NCBI GenBank assembly: GCA_027886175.1 | Contig: JAJNNQ010000006.1 | Coordinates: 5,580,001-5,644,000 of the forward strand | Source of the DNA: Phylloscopus collybita | Lineage: Eukaryota; Chordata; Aves; Passeriformes; Phylloscopidae | Direction: 5' to 3' | Length of the DNA stretch: 64,000 bases | Shown: positions 13,151-25,747 of the stretch, one piece after another | Layout: the number at the start of each line of letters is the position of its first letter | Position numbering within the stretch: the stretch's first letter is position 1 | Notes under the pieces: model-generated | Told to the model about the DNA's origin: nothing | The model's input: the letters and a program-made list of their open reading frames with translations, nothing else | Databases searched by the model: none | Translations under genes and position numbers: made by a program

Positions 13151-14837
13151 TGTATCACTATGATAGATGTACCAAACCCTAGAAATGCATTTAGAGAAAT
13201 GGGTGGTGTTGAGGTGGTGGAAGATGCTAATATAGCAATGTAAACCTCAAGAAAGAATGAATTAATGTTCTCACAAAATGTACAGACCAGGAAGGACATG
13301 TTCATTTGGGATGAAACCCTGTCCTAAATGCTATTTTATATCCTTCTGTTAGTGTAGGAAAATATGGTAGGGACGTGACAAACATATACTGTACTCTTCA
13401 ATGCTTATCTTAGCCATAACTAATGGAAAAAAATATGAAAAAAATAGAAATAGATAAAATATCCAGGAAATGACTGGTTAGTACAAGCACACCAGACCTT
13501 AATACATACTGATGATCATTTGACGGAAAAATACAAGAGACATTTCCCTGAAAGTGTAGGAGAATTTATCTTGCTTCTGCCTAAATTGATTCATCAGCCT
13601 TTTAAAACAATTTTTCCCGTGAAGGCCCCCAGAAAAGGCCAGTGAGGGAGATGATCTGGAAAAATATGAAGTGAAATTAGAACAGCAACTTTTTTCAGAA
13701 GTCACTGTGGTAATTTTAATCCTATTGCAAAATGTGAACCTCCAAAAGAAAAGAAAGAAAAAAGGGGGAAAAAAAGCATAAAGAAATAGTATTGGTCCTA
13801 TGATCTTGAGAACTATGCCAAACACCACAGTTTTTATTCCCAAGGTATTCAGGGAAGGTGCCTTGGGATTCTGTTTCTCCAAAGGCAGAAAAAAAAATTG
13901 CCACTTATTGTGGCAAGTTTTCACAGGTTACTACAAAAAGAAGGGTTGTATAAAAGATGGGAAAAGAAAGGCTGCAGGCATGTTTTCTTTTGATTCTACT
14001 AGCACATCATCCACAGAGAAAATCCTGTACCTCATACAAAAGACGCATAGATCAATCTGTATCTTCTTAGATTTTATACCCTGACCTAAGGGTTATCTAA
14101 ACTGTAGTAACTGAGGCCATAGACCTTGCAACTTCACCTAAAAAGTAAGCTGATGATCCAATGCAGTGTCTGGATGTCTTGATTAACTCTGTCAAACCCA
14201 TTTCTCACTGAGACTTAAGTTAGACTGAATCCCTTGGGACTGTTCCACTACTCATAGATATTCAGAGCATGCAGCAATTGGGAAAGTGTGACTAAGCTTG
14301 GTGAGTAGGTGACTTGTTTATTTCTAGAAAATTCACATTCTCACACAAAGGAACAAAACTGAATCTGTGTTCTTATCTCCTGGCTAAATGATGAAGTAAT
14401 CTGGGCGTTGAGGAAAGGCAGTAACATCCATCTCCTTCTTTCTCAATTGCTTTTCTTTCTTTCTCTCAGAAAAGCAAATATTTCATGCCAAATGGAAAGA
14501 AATTTCAGTTTTCCATACAATGCAGAAAAATGTGCATTTGGGGTAAAATTTATTTTTTCTCTTTGTCTTAGCAACAGAAAAAAATATAAAAAGAGCAGGT
14601 ATCACAGTTCTGCCCCAGACATTTCTCTCAGGCAATACGTTCTCAGACTCCCCATCAAATAACCCATTCCATTACTCCCCCCTTTCCCAAAATACATCTA
14701 CTGTGTCAGAAGTGTTTCTTGATGGCAGTCAGCCTGCTGTTCAGTGACAGACTCACTTATGGAAGAGTTACCACATTTATTTTCAGCCTAGGATTTCTAC
14801 TAAATCCTTCTGGGCATCACATTACAGCTTTAACAAC

Positions 14838-14935
14838 AATACTCCCCCTTCCTCCCCCCCACATAAAAAAAAAACCCAAAAAAATCCCAACCAACCAAGC
14901 AAACACAGCCCCCCACCTCCCAAATTCCCAAATCT
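14838..14935 (+). repeat. C/A low-complexity tract
   Basis: A run of C- and A-only words (cttcctccccc, acataaaaaaaa, ccaaccaaccaagcaaacac). No retroelement is attached. Confidence 0.85.
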
Positions 14936-15496
14936 AAGCCCAACAAAACCCTCATTTAACAGTCAGTTCAAATGTTTTCCTGGAGTTGAAGGAAATAATC
15001 AAGTGATAGGATTGGATGTTATAAATAGGTATGTGTTCACAGACAGGAAAGAAAAAAGGGGAGAAAACCAAACATTCTGACTTTTAAGCTTGTTGATATG
15101 GTACAATGGTAATACAAATCTTAAGTCATCTAAAAATACTGTAACCAGTTTTAACTGTGAACAATTTTAACCTTCCAGAAACAAACACACATGACATCCT
15201 TCTTTGACGATATTTTAAAAGTTGAATGTAATTGGCTGTTTTAAGGATTCTTTTCTGGTATGTAAAGACACGTGGCTTAAAATCGCCATTTAGAGCAACT
15301 CACATTTGAAACCACAGATTTCAATTTCCTGCTCACTTGTGCAGGAAAAATGAAGTGTGCTACTACTACTATTGAAGTATACTGTTATGAAATGACCTCT
15401 TGATAAAAGGGACAGTATCAGTTTTATGTTGTTTATGTTGATTTCCTGGGAGGCAGTTAGAGCTCCTGTGCTATCAGTAGTCACCTGTACCCCATA

Positions 15497-15525
15497 ACAA
15501 ACAAACAAACAAACAAACAAACAAA
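15497..15525 (+). repeat. (CAAA)n microsatellite
   Basis: About seven units of CAAA/AACA. It explains the FVCLFVC run in the opposite-strand frame. Confidence 0.92.
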
Positions 15526-15639
15526 ATTGCATCATGGCAGGTTTCCCTGGAGTAGAACCAGTATTTGTTTTCCATATCTACCTTCTAAGCCCTACTTCTC
15601 TTCACCAACTGCCAGAAAGAAACACCCATGACTGTAAAG

Positions 15640-15960
15640 TTTTGCTGAATGTGCAACCTTGTAAACCCAGCAGCAGCTTCGTTTGGCCCTCCCTTCAGCC
15701 AGGAACAAAGGCCTTTCGCCAGAACAAGGTTTGGGGAGTCTCTAACACCCATCTGGCATCTGCAGTCCAGGGCAGTGGGAGCTGTGCTCATCCCTCGGTC
15801 GCTGCTGCCATCGCCATGGCAACCTGGGTTGCCTGGACGATGTGTGGCTGATGCTCCCACCACGGCAGGCTTGGGCTCATGCACCCGTTCAGCCACCCTT
15901 CACATCCCTCCCCCTTCATTTTTCACTTTGATTCATAAGAACCTCCTTCCGTTCCCCTTC
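15640..15960. promoter_or_regulatory. GC-rich patch with X-box-like palindrome
   Basis: Some 300 bp much richer in G, C and CpG than the surrounding AT-rich intron. It contains atcgccatggcaac (15810-15823), 12 of 14 positions like the RFX X-box, and a palindrome GGCAACC-TG-GGTTGCC (15818-15833). It is a candidate enhancer, or the remains of a promoter or exon. Open frames on both strands (15534-15851 plus, 15585-15896 minus) are what GC-rich DNA gives by chance; I see no family resemblance. Confidence 0.35.
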
Positions 15961-16494
15961 CTCCCACTCCATGGTACATCCAGGTCAATTTTAATAACTA
16001 GGAACAGCTGAAATACCTTTATTTGCTCCTTCCCTTACACAGATGTAAAAATACCTGGAATACAGCCAGACAAGCAAACACAAGAAGTCAGTCCAAATAT
16101 GCTAATTTTTTTCACAGGTGGCTTACATTTCTTTCACAACAACTGATGGGGAGAAGAAAAGATTTATCCCTAAATAACGGAGCTGCTATAGCAGTGGAGT
16201 AAAAGCAGCTATAGGGGTGGGCAATAGTCTGCATGGTGAGCCAAGATAAGAGGAAACAGTAATTTAATTATCCCAAAGCACACAGAGTTGTTAATTTGAG
16301 CTGAATCTGAATTAACTGAAAATACTGTATCAGAAAATAAAACATGTAAATAAAGTGTTTCAGAAGCACTCTTCAAAACTTTTATCCCAAACAAAACAGC
16401 AAACTTCAAGCTGCTTTTTCCTGTTGGGCCACACATTTAAGTCAGGAAGCTGCTGTGAGTTGTTAAATCTTTGAAAACATCATAGACCTGCTAC

Positions 16495-16519
16495 TTTTTT
16501 TTTTTTTTTTTTTTTTTTT
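16495..16519 (+). repeat. Poly-T tract, 25 nt
   Basis: Uninterrupted T run followed by ggtaatgctt. Confidence 0.95.
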
Positions 16520-16693
16520 GGTAATGCTTATGAGTTTATCAAATGCAAGCTCCACCCAGAATAATGGCTATAAACAGTCCTCAGGTGACTCATGCTAACA
16601 CAGCTGGGCCACTGAACTGGCTAGTAATCAAATACCTATCCCAAGAAATTAGTATACTCCAAGACTCCAAGAATCAGTTTGACTATGATGTCA

Positions 16694-16714
16694 GCTACCA
16701 AATTTTTTGGTAGC
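16694..16714. repeat. Hairpin with 9-bp arms
   Basis: gctaccaaa, spacer ttt, tttggtagc. Confidence 0.85.
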
Positions 16715-19700
16715 ATCCTGTATGTAGGGGAAAAGTAAAAAATGTAGATACTTCACTGATTTCTTTCTCCTAAGTAAGTGCTTTATTTTCACTTTTTTAA
16801 CACAGGGAAAATGACTATTATCAGAGTAGGTTTTAAAAAGTGACTCAGAAGATAAAACACAGTCTCATTTCTAGCTCATTTCAATGTTTGTGTGAAATAA
16901 TTTATTTCCGTATTTCTCTTCATATTCAAAAGTATCAAAGGAATGAGCACAAATTAAACAATTTCTAAAAATTAACAAGAAAAACCTATAAACACTTTTT
17001 CTTGTAACTAACAGATCTCTGCCCCAAGTTCTAGTTGCAATTATTTCTATTGTATTAGAAATTAAACTTTTAGGTAAAATCCAATTGTGATGAAGAAATA
17101 TGAAAAAAATTTATCAAAAGTATCTGTAGTGGCACTTGGATAATTTTTATATTATCTTGTTGTTGCTTTGGATGATAGTCTTATTAACTTGCTTTAAGGA
17201 TTAATTTAGTTCAACAAATAATATTTGTTAGACCGCAGTATTTCTTGTTTCCTTAAACTGCTGAAAATGTAATTTGCCAACAACGAAGAAGTAAGTAATA
17301 TTAATTGGAAACCTATTTTGAAAAAAAAATCCCAGAAAAATCACTGCTTCTGTTTGATTGATGCACCGTGATCCAGGGAGTTTCAAGGTTGACTCAATTT
17401 TTTGTTAATAATTAATGCGGTTTTATTTACAAAAAAGTAAAATGGAAAACAAGTACAGATACTTCCCATGAATACATATTACAACAGAGCATCTCTCGTG
17501 CATTGATCAGTAATGAGTTATTATATGCACTCCAATCATAAATCCCAGTGGAAAGTTTAGCTGATAGAAGTTCTATTCTTAGGCTGACTTAATAATCCTG
17601 GACTGATTTACTGAGCAAATGGAAAGATATTTCAGCTTTCTTGAGCGAATTTGTTCACTTCCACATACCCACTTCTATGCAAGTTTAAGAACTAAACATC
17701 AAATCCACTACTGCAAATATACCTCAGAGTTACGTAACTCCTCAAAGACAACAGGTAAAACATCTGTTAAAGTATGTTACTTTCATCAAACAGAGGAAGG
17801 ATTTCAATATGTACTAAAAATGGCATAAACTCAAAGCTCAAATTTAATGTCTGTGAAGCACCAAATATGAACATGTTAAAAGACACTGAAATACCAATTA
17901 TGATACTTTTAGCATTGTGCAGTGTGAAAATTACAAAGCTCTTTTTGTCCTAAAGATATACAGCAGAACTTAATACTGCAGAGAAGCACTATGCTTCATC
18001 AGAAGAAAACAGTTCAAGAGCAATATATTTCTCTCATCAGTATACCTCATGTAAGTGTACAAAGTATATCATTAGCTCTAATATCTGAAAATCTTATTTA
18101 AGACAGCAATGCTGCAGCACTGTTTTCCAAATACAAAGCACTTTGAAGTAGACTTCTCCACTAGCTTGCTGACCATATTCCAAGAAAACTATCAGATTAT
18201 AAAATTTTATTGCACTCAACTTAGTTTTTGAAGGTGGACAATTTGTTGTAAAGAGAATTCTACATTAATGACTAAAAAAAAAATTAAGGTTGAAATCTGC
18301 AACTGAAGCCAAGAACATAAGGCACTGGAGTGCACTCTTTACTAGCATACACACTGGCAGCTTTAGAAAAGCTTTCCCATTTCTCCTATTTTCCTATTGT
18401 TCTCCCTAACATGTTCAGTTTAGCTTTGAAAAAGCCAGGCCCTGGTAGATTAATTTTAGTCAAACTTTATTTATATAAAATACAGTTAGTATTTTTGTTA
18501 AAAAGTGCTCTTGATCAAGTAAGTTTTCTTATCACTTGCAGAAATGTATTACTGTTATGCAAACATTGAAATAACTTTCACTATGTCAATGCAGGCTAAG
18601 TGTGTAAAGATTTTTAACTAAAATAAGAAGCACGTCTGCTTATTTGGTGACTTTTTTCAAATGAGCTAAATTAAAGCAAAGAAGTACTAAGTATAAGAAA
18701 AAATACCCTGCAACTACTCAATGCACTGGCATTGTAGAAGTACAGATGAAGAAAATCTTGTTTGACTGTATGGTGCAATCCCAGAGCTAGCAGACCTTAA
18801 AGTGCATCTTGTAGCAATATCTGAGCAAAACCAGATTCTGAGTGACACCCATTTTTTGATGGGAGGTCTAAGAGTATGAAGTTTGAATCCTACCCCACTA
18901 CTTTTTCCTCAGATCTTTAAAAGGATGTAAACTGTATGGCTATTTAATTTAAAAATATTTTATGACTTTTGGACAGCACATTAAGTTATTGCTGACCTAG
19001 CTCTCATTTAGCTTTAAGTAATTAGAACATAATTTTTTTTTTAATTAATCTCTTTGGACTTTCAGTTACTAGAAAAACAATAAAAGTATATTTTGTGTTA
19101 CTACAGCTTTCCCACAAAACATCAGCTGGAGATCCTTTGCAGCCTTTCTGGTTGCTTAGTTCCTTCAACATGCACAATTTCACCAAAGTTTTATTATTAA
19201 TGTGAATGTAAAAGACTTCTATAATAAGAAATATTCTCATTTTCTGACCACAGTACATTTTATAGTTTTTTGGCACAGGTCAAAAATGCCCTTTTTATTA
19301 GGCTAAATCTGCAGTTACAGACTGAAATAGGAGTAAAATGTTTTATACACTAGACTTAAGTGGTTCTGTTGAAAGTGCTAATGTGCTATAGGACTGATAA
19401 ATGAGTAAGAAAGATGGGTTAGAATAAGGATGCTACAGAATGTGGTTTGGGACAAGAAAAACTATCATTAGGTATCATTCATATGGTTTTCTGATGTGAA
19501 TAGAAAGGAAGAAAAGAGATCTGCGAAGGAAGATCAGAACCCTAATTTCTGGGATATATTAGGATATAGCCAGTAGTATCTGCAATTAAAAAGTCATTAA
19601 AAGTTTATTTTTTAACTTCTAATATTAAAGATAACCCTTTCTTTATTTGATGGGCATTGGAATGTGGAAAAGGAAGAAATTAATTTCACTTCAGCATGCT

Positions 19701-21159
19701 TTGTTTTCTGCCCCATAGGAAGCAACTATTCCAAATAATATAATCCAATCTTAGATTGCAAGATTCCTGTATTTTTGACCCCACTGAAACAAATACAAGA
19801 TTTTATAATAGTAAATCTCACTGCATAACAAGTTTCCAATAAAATGATCTCAGAGCAACTGCTGTTAGGTGGATAAACAGAGACTGGGTAAGCTCAGCAG
19901 AGAGTAATTGGCTGTGTCCTGTTTTCAGTCAGCAGCTGGCAACAGAGAAAGAACAGACTTAAAGCACTGGGGTAAGCTCAGAGACTGATTAGTCAGGAAG
20001 CTATTGCTAAAGGCAGCAAGAGTAGGAGCTATCCCAGGAGCTCTCTCACAGCAGTTTTCTGTGCCCTGTGAGACACAACTGGAAATTCCTTAATGCACTC
20101 TGCCCTTCATTTATTTTTGCTACTGGACATTTGAGAGCATTTAAGAATGTTACTTTTTTGAGTAGTTGCCTGATGATGGATCACACAGAATTAAAATTAT
20201 TTTATATTTCTTAGAGAAAGGGGAAGACTACCATCTACAGTACAATTATAAAACTAACTTATAAAACTAAAACCTGATAGAAAAGTACTTTTTTTCTGTG
20301 CTGAATGAACAAAACGGAGTTTGCAGCTACTCACACATCAATCCTGGTCTACTCTTTATGCTGAAATTAAGAACTCACCTTGTATTCTAGGAAGGCTGCA
20401 CAACTTAATCTACACTACTGATCTATTTAGTTTTAATCCAGCAAGTTAAAAAAAGCATGACTAGATAAAAAAAAAAATTATTGCACTGTCAGTGTAACAC
20501 AAATTACACAACTACATAGTAAAGGAAAAGAGATGAGTATCAAAATACTAGAATTTGGAAGCATAACAGCTGTCCAAATTTAATGTAAATTTTGTATGTA
20601 TGCATATAAGAGAATTACAGTTTTTCTGCCACTCAGAAGCACTTCTATCTTTCATAGGCTAGGACAGAATACGAACTTAAAGAGCAGCTATTCAAGTTAT
20701 TGTTTCATCTGCAGTATTGAGTGTGCTGTGTCCTGTTTTATTAACTTTATTAGACACAGACAGAGAACAAAAACATGAACAACCCTTATCAGGTCTCCCA
20801 GCCTCAAGCACTTTAAATTGGAGGCATGAACTCATTGAATATTAACAATTTATATAGGCTAACTCCTGTGTAGGATGGATATGTGCCTCTCTCTAGCCAG
20901 TACAAGGAGCCTAAAAACCCTACACTGTGCATCTATTTACGAGGTATTTTATCTTTTCAAGAGACTAAATACATACATTAATTTTGGAGGTCAGTTAAAA
21001 ATGCTTAATACCTGATTTCCCAGAGTAATTAATATTATAAAGCACTTTGTGTGTTTAGTGCTTTGATTCTACCTTTCAATTCAATTGTAGATGTCTGTAA
21101 AGACAGCCTGGAGATCTCAGTTTAAGAACCAAACAAATTGTCACAAATTGTGACAAATT

Positions 21160-22476
21160 TCACCCATCTACCAGAAGGGTGGGAAGGAGGATCCTGTAAA
21201 CTACAGGCCTGGCAGCCTGATCTTAGTGCTGGGGAAGGTTATAGAACAGATTATCTTGAGTGCCATCACATGGAAGGTGCAGGACAATCAGGGCATCAGG
21301 CCCAGCCAACAGGGGTTTAGGAAAGGTAGGTCCTGCTTGACCAACTTGATCTCCTTTCATGACTCAGGTGACTGAAAGGCTGTGGATGTAGTCTACACAG
21401 ACTTCAGTAAAACCTTCAACACTGTTTCCTACACCACTCTCCTGGAGAAGCTGACAGGCCATGGCTTAGAGAGGGTGCACTCTTTGCTAGGTGAAACACT
21501 ACCTGAATGGCCAGGCCCAGAGAGTGGTGGAGCAAGGAACGAAACCAGTTGGTGGCCAGTTGCTAACAGTTTTCCCCAGGGCTCAGCTCTGGAACCAGTC
21601 CTGTTTAACACTCTTAATGATGATCTGGATGATGGTATCAAGTGCAAGGGTATCTCAGTTTGCAGATGACACTGAGCTGAATAGGAGTGTTGATCTGCTG
21701 GAGGTCAGCTGGAGGTTTCTGCAGAAGGATCTGGACAAGCTGGATCAATGGACTGAGGCCAATTGTATGAGGTTCAATAAGGCCAACTGGTCCTGCACTT
21801 GGGTAACAACCACCCCTTACAGCGCTACAGGCTGGAGGCAGATTGGCTGGAAAGCTGCCCAGTGGAAAAGGAGACCTGGGACTGCTGGTTGACAGCAGCT
21901 GAACATGATCCAGCATGTGCACAGGTGGCCAAGGCCAATGGCATTCTAGCCTGCATCAACAATGGTGAGGCCAGCAGGACCAGGGCAGGGATTGTCCCAC
22001 TCTACTCTGGAGAGGCACTCAAGTCCTCTGATTGTTTATGGACCCCTCATTACAAGAAAGACATTGAGGTGCTGAAGTATGTCCAGAGAAGGGCAATGGA
22101 GCTGGGGTTGTTTATCCTGGGAAAAAGGAGGCTCAGGGTAGACCTTATTGTTCTCTACAACAACTTGAAAGAAAGTTATAGTAAGGTGGAGGTTGGCCTC
22201 TTTCCCCAGGCAGTCAGCAAAAGGACAAGAGGACACAGTCTCAAGTTGCACAAGGTTAGCTTCAGGTTGGACACCAGGAAGAATTCTTCACTGAATGGGT
22301 GGCAAGGCTTTGATATGGGCTACCCAGGGAGGTGGTAGGTGGTACCACCATATTTGGTAGTGTTCAAGAAATGACTGGATGTGGCACCTAGCGCTGTTGT
22401 TTAGTTGACATGGTGGTGTTTGATAAAAGGTTGAACTCGATGATGCTGGAGGTCTTTTTCAACCTTAATGATGCTA
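21160..22476 (+). mobile_element. CR1 LINE, 5'-truncated, with RT remnants and 3' end
   Basis: About 1.3 kb of a chicken-repeat-1 type non-LTR retrotransposon in sense orientation. Reverse-transcriptase landmarks remain: VVYTDFSKTFNTV (motif A region, from 21382), FPQGSALEPVLFN (motif B) and FADDTEL (the catalytic ADD triad). Motifs A and B are in one frame and FADD in another, so a frameshift lies near 21640, and a further shift precedes the later segment with CAQVAKANGILACI and HYKKDIEVLKYVQRR. The 3' UTR ends with the CR1-type ggttgaactcgatgatgctg and ggtctttttcaacctt. The 5' part is missing and the start is approximate. The copy is dead. Confidence 0.92.
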
Positions 22477-22619
22477 AAAATACCCAAGGAACGCAAAACC
22501 AAAGCCACAAAAACAAACAAGGTTTAGAAGCACAAGAAAGGATGAAAGGATGTGGCACTCTATTAGCTTGTAGCATTTATTTTGCAATAGCTGTCATTTA
22601 ATGTTATCTCACTTTATAA

Positions 22620-22790
22620 ATACTGACCAAATTGTAACAATGTCCTCCACAAGCTCCTCCCTCAGCCTAATTGCCTAATTTGGCATTGTGCTCATATGAG
22701 TTAATCAGCAGATTTGGAAGCATCAGATTGACTCAGACAGCTCTTGATGACAGAGTGAAAGATTAGATACCATACGGTTCACTTTCTCTT
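22620..22790. promoter_or_regulatory. Possible conserved noncoding element
   Basis: Just after the CR1 copy, unique sequence with cctaattgcctaatttggc and gagttaatcagcagatttgg, homeodomain-type cores in balanced composition. Weakly supported. Confidence 0.2.
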
Positions 22791-24279
22791 GGAAAAGATG
22801 GATCAAAGGAGATATTTACATTTTAGAGCATAGGAAGAAAAAATATATTGTCTCCTCTGGTAGTGACAACAATAAAATGCACCCACTGAAATAAGAATAT
22901 GTCCTCAGATAAATATTTCTGTGCTTATGCACTGAAAAGAAAACAATTTTGGCATGGAATTGAGACTATTTGGGGATTAATCTCCGCTTTTGAAACTAAG
23001 GCAACATTAAAAAAAATTCACCGAATGTAATTACAACTACAGTAAAAAAACAAAATCAGAAAATGCCAAACTTATACAAAGCTATAAAAGCAGCAGAAGC
23101 CTTTATGTATTAATAGGTTTTATATTCTGATCCCTTCTCCAGAGCCTAGAGAAAACAATGGGAAGATCACCACCTTCAAGACTTATTTCTCTGGTTAACA
23201 TCTTTCTGTAGTAACTCAAACAGCTGCCTTTCAGCTAAGGTACACAACTCTGAGAGGAATTTCTTCTGTTGTTAATAAATTTAGTTACCAAGCTAAAAGA
23301 CCAGCAAAATTTAGGTGCCAAAGTTAAGCTGGGTAATGAAAGCTCTCACTCAGCTGTGTTTAACTCTGGTTCATCAAGATTTATTGTTCCCTCAAGGAGA
23401 GGATTTAAACCATGTTTTCTGTATCCCTGCAAAGTTCCCTTCTGTTCATTAGCCCCTCTGCTCACAGAGTGCCACTATAAATAACAAATGTTAGTGAGTC
23501 TACCGATTCAAATACTCGTAATGGATGGATGGTAATGATTCCTGCCACATTCTTGGACATGCTTCTGAAATTGCACAGCTTGATTAGGTGTAGTACACAG
23601 ATACCCAAATATATTTTCTGAAACTCCCAAACTGGGCTGTGATACCCAAATTCGTTCCTGACCTAAAAGCTATCCTGCCTCAAGTACAAAAAGTAGACTG
23701 TCTAGAGCTAATTCAAGTATTTTTATGTGCACTGTATTATAATGCACCATGTACACTCATCTCTTTTCAAATACAAGGAAACAGGCTTAAAGCCTAAGAA
23801 AACAGATAAAAAGAAAAACCTCTGGAATAATTATTTGCCTGTGCTGAAAATCTGCTGAGATTTCATTCCATTTCCCTGTTTATGACACTAAGTAGTCCCG
23901 ATGTTATCTTTTCAATTTCTTATTTTATCATTTTGCTATGCTACAAGGAGGGAGAAAATCAAGAACTGCAAGTTTGAATAGTGTAGAATAAATTCACTCA
24001 GTTTTCCAAATCCCAGCCTTTAGATTTTTTAAAACGTATGGCAAATACGGTCAAGCTTATAGAGTCAGGTAACAGATTTTCTTTTATTTCTCTGGTATAT
24101 GGAGTTAGATGATATTGTCAGGAGACAAAAAAAAACGCATGATCAAACCTCTTTTCCTCATGGAAATAAAAAAACTTCACCATTACAAGCAAAGTCTTCT
24201 TTTGAAGACATTATGACAAACTATTGTAACAGAAAGACCATGCTACTTACTGGACAGTTATAGTCCCTCAAAGAAAGAA

Positions 24280-24297
24280 GTATATACTAGTATATAC
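24280..24297. repeat. Perfect 18-bp palindrome
   Basis: GTATATACTAGTATATAC. It is built of TA steps, so chance or slippage origin is plausible. Confidence 0.9.
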
Positions 24298-25080
24298 CAG
24301 AACGTAAAACCACCTAGGAAATTGCACAGGCTTCACATCGTTTTTTCTGTTTGGTTAAAACAATTTTGCTTGAAAAAGTTGTTGGATTTTTTTTTTAAAG
24401 CAAAAGATTACTATGCCAAGGATAAAAGACAAACTACTTCACGTTGTATGCTGAAAGGGAATAGACTGAAAATCCAAATACTCTTTCCAGAAATTACCTA
24501 AACTGCAGCCTCCCATCTTGGATTTGTAAGCTACCTCACCATAAGAAAAGAGGATTTGCAGACCAACCTGCTCACACTATTCCAGATCATTCAGCAGAAG
24601 CCTGGCTATCATCTTTCCTACTGCCATTCAGGCAAGAAGAGCTGCATTTGACCCCTGCATTTCCTTCCTTTATCACTCATGATCTTCAGGTTTGAGCCAC
24701 CAAAAGGCTCTCTGAGGCTTCGGATTATCTTGCTGCTGATTGACGCAGATATTGCCCTAGGCACGTATGGTGGAAATACACAAGACTCACCTATTTTTGA
24801 ATGCAACAAGATACTGGATTTATCAAGCAACTTCAAGGCGCAAGCACAAATTCTGATACAACTGAACTGCCAACTTCCCTTTAGAGTATTCAGAAACTTG
24901 AAAGTAAATCTTCCAAGTGTTCCTACCCCAACAAAAGGAAGAAGTTGAAGATATCGTTGTTTTCTCTGCCTGTTTCCACCTTTGCAGAGGAATGGCTATA
25001 ATGAAAAAAGTCAGGCAGAAACATAACTCCAGTATTTCTTCTACACAATATTTTTGTTCTGTTACAGCAACCACTTAGGG

Positions 25081-25105
25081 AAAAAAAAAAAAAAAAAAAA
25101 AAAAA
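25081..25105 (+). repeat. Poly-A tract, 25 nt
   Basis: Uninterrupted A run. It ends a stretch (24480-25080) that is unusually open in both strands; see findings for the retrocopy question. Confidence 0.95.
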
Positions 25106-25715
25106 GAAACGAAATTCTCTCAAAGGAAGAAAAAAATCCCAGAACACATTCACTTACTGGGCATAAAAGAATGACTGAAGAAAGGTGCCTGAAGAATTTA
25201 ATGAATAATGGTTTGTGCTTTCTCTAAATCTTTTGAATTCTGACTGACTAAACAATGTTGCATTAAGCAGACATCACAGGAGTCACAGAACAGACTTAGG
25301 TCAGGAATCATGTTAGTATCTCAGATTTTGTACCCAGTGAAGTCTTTAACCAGAGAAAACTAATTTTTGATGTCTAGCTGACAAAAACTTCCTGCATGGT
25401 TATTTCACTTGTGGTTTATTTGTGGTTTCTTTATGAAAGACAACCCCTTTAAGAAAATATATATGTGTGTGTATCTATCTAGTTATTTTTAAAACCCCAC
25501 AATATAAAGAGCTTTATGGCTTTTGTTCAGCAAATCTATTATTCAGATCAAATTCCTAAAAGCCTATGAAGAATGAAGCAGGAGTTTATATACTACTTTT
25601 TCTTAACATTCAGAAAACAGAAGTGAAACAGACTGGCAAATTTATACCTAAAATCTTGTTTAACAAATATGGAAGAGACTTGGAAAGTGCTCTGAGAAGT
25701 GACAGAATCTCTTAA

Positions 25716-25747
25716 AATTACCAAGTTTACATATAAACTTGGTAATT
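25716..25747. repeat. Perfect hairpin, 14-bp arms
   Basis: aattaccaagttta at 25716-25729, loop cata, then its exact reverse complement at 25734-25747. It is not part of a recognised repeat. Confidence 0.9.

Larger units (their letters stand above)
11286..15496. other. Non-genic DNA with low-complexity tracts
   Basis: Contains the poly-T, T/G and C/A tracts and the 23-bp duplication. The 141-codon minus-strand frame at 13499-13924 is rejected as coding. Confidence 0.55.
15961..21159. other. Non-genic DNA
   Basis: AT-rich unique sequence. Around 19860-20090 the composition is more balanced and gggtaagctcag occurs twice about 90 bp apart, but I cannot assign it to a family. Confidence 0.55.

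Noticed and set aside
13499..13924. 141-codon minus-strand open frame
   Set aside because: Phe-rich low-complexity middle (FFPPFFFLFFW) comes from an A/G-rich tract. The opposite strand is open too, and no family or splice context is visible.
15534..16011. Overlapping open frames on both strands in the GC-rich patch
   Set aside because: GC-rich DNA lacks stop codons by composition. No conserved domain was recognised, so the patch is treated as possible regulatory DNA.
21429..21922. Minus-strand frames over the CR1 copy
   Set aside because: Shadows of the plus-strand reverse-transcriptase remnant.
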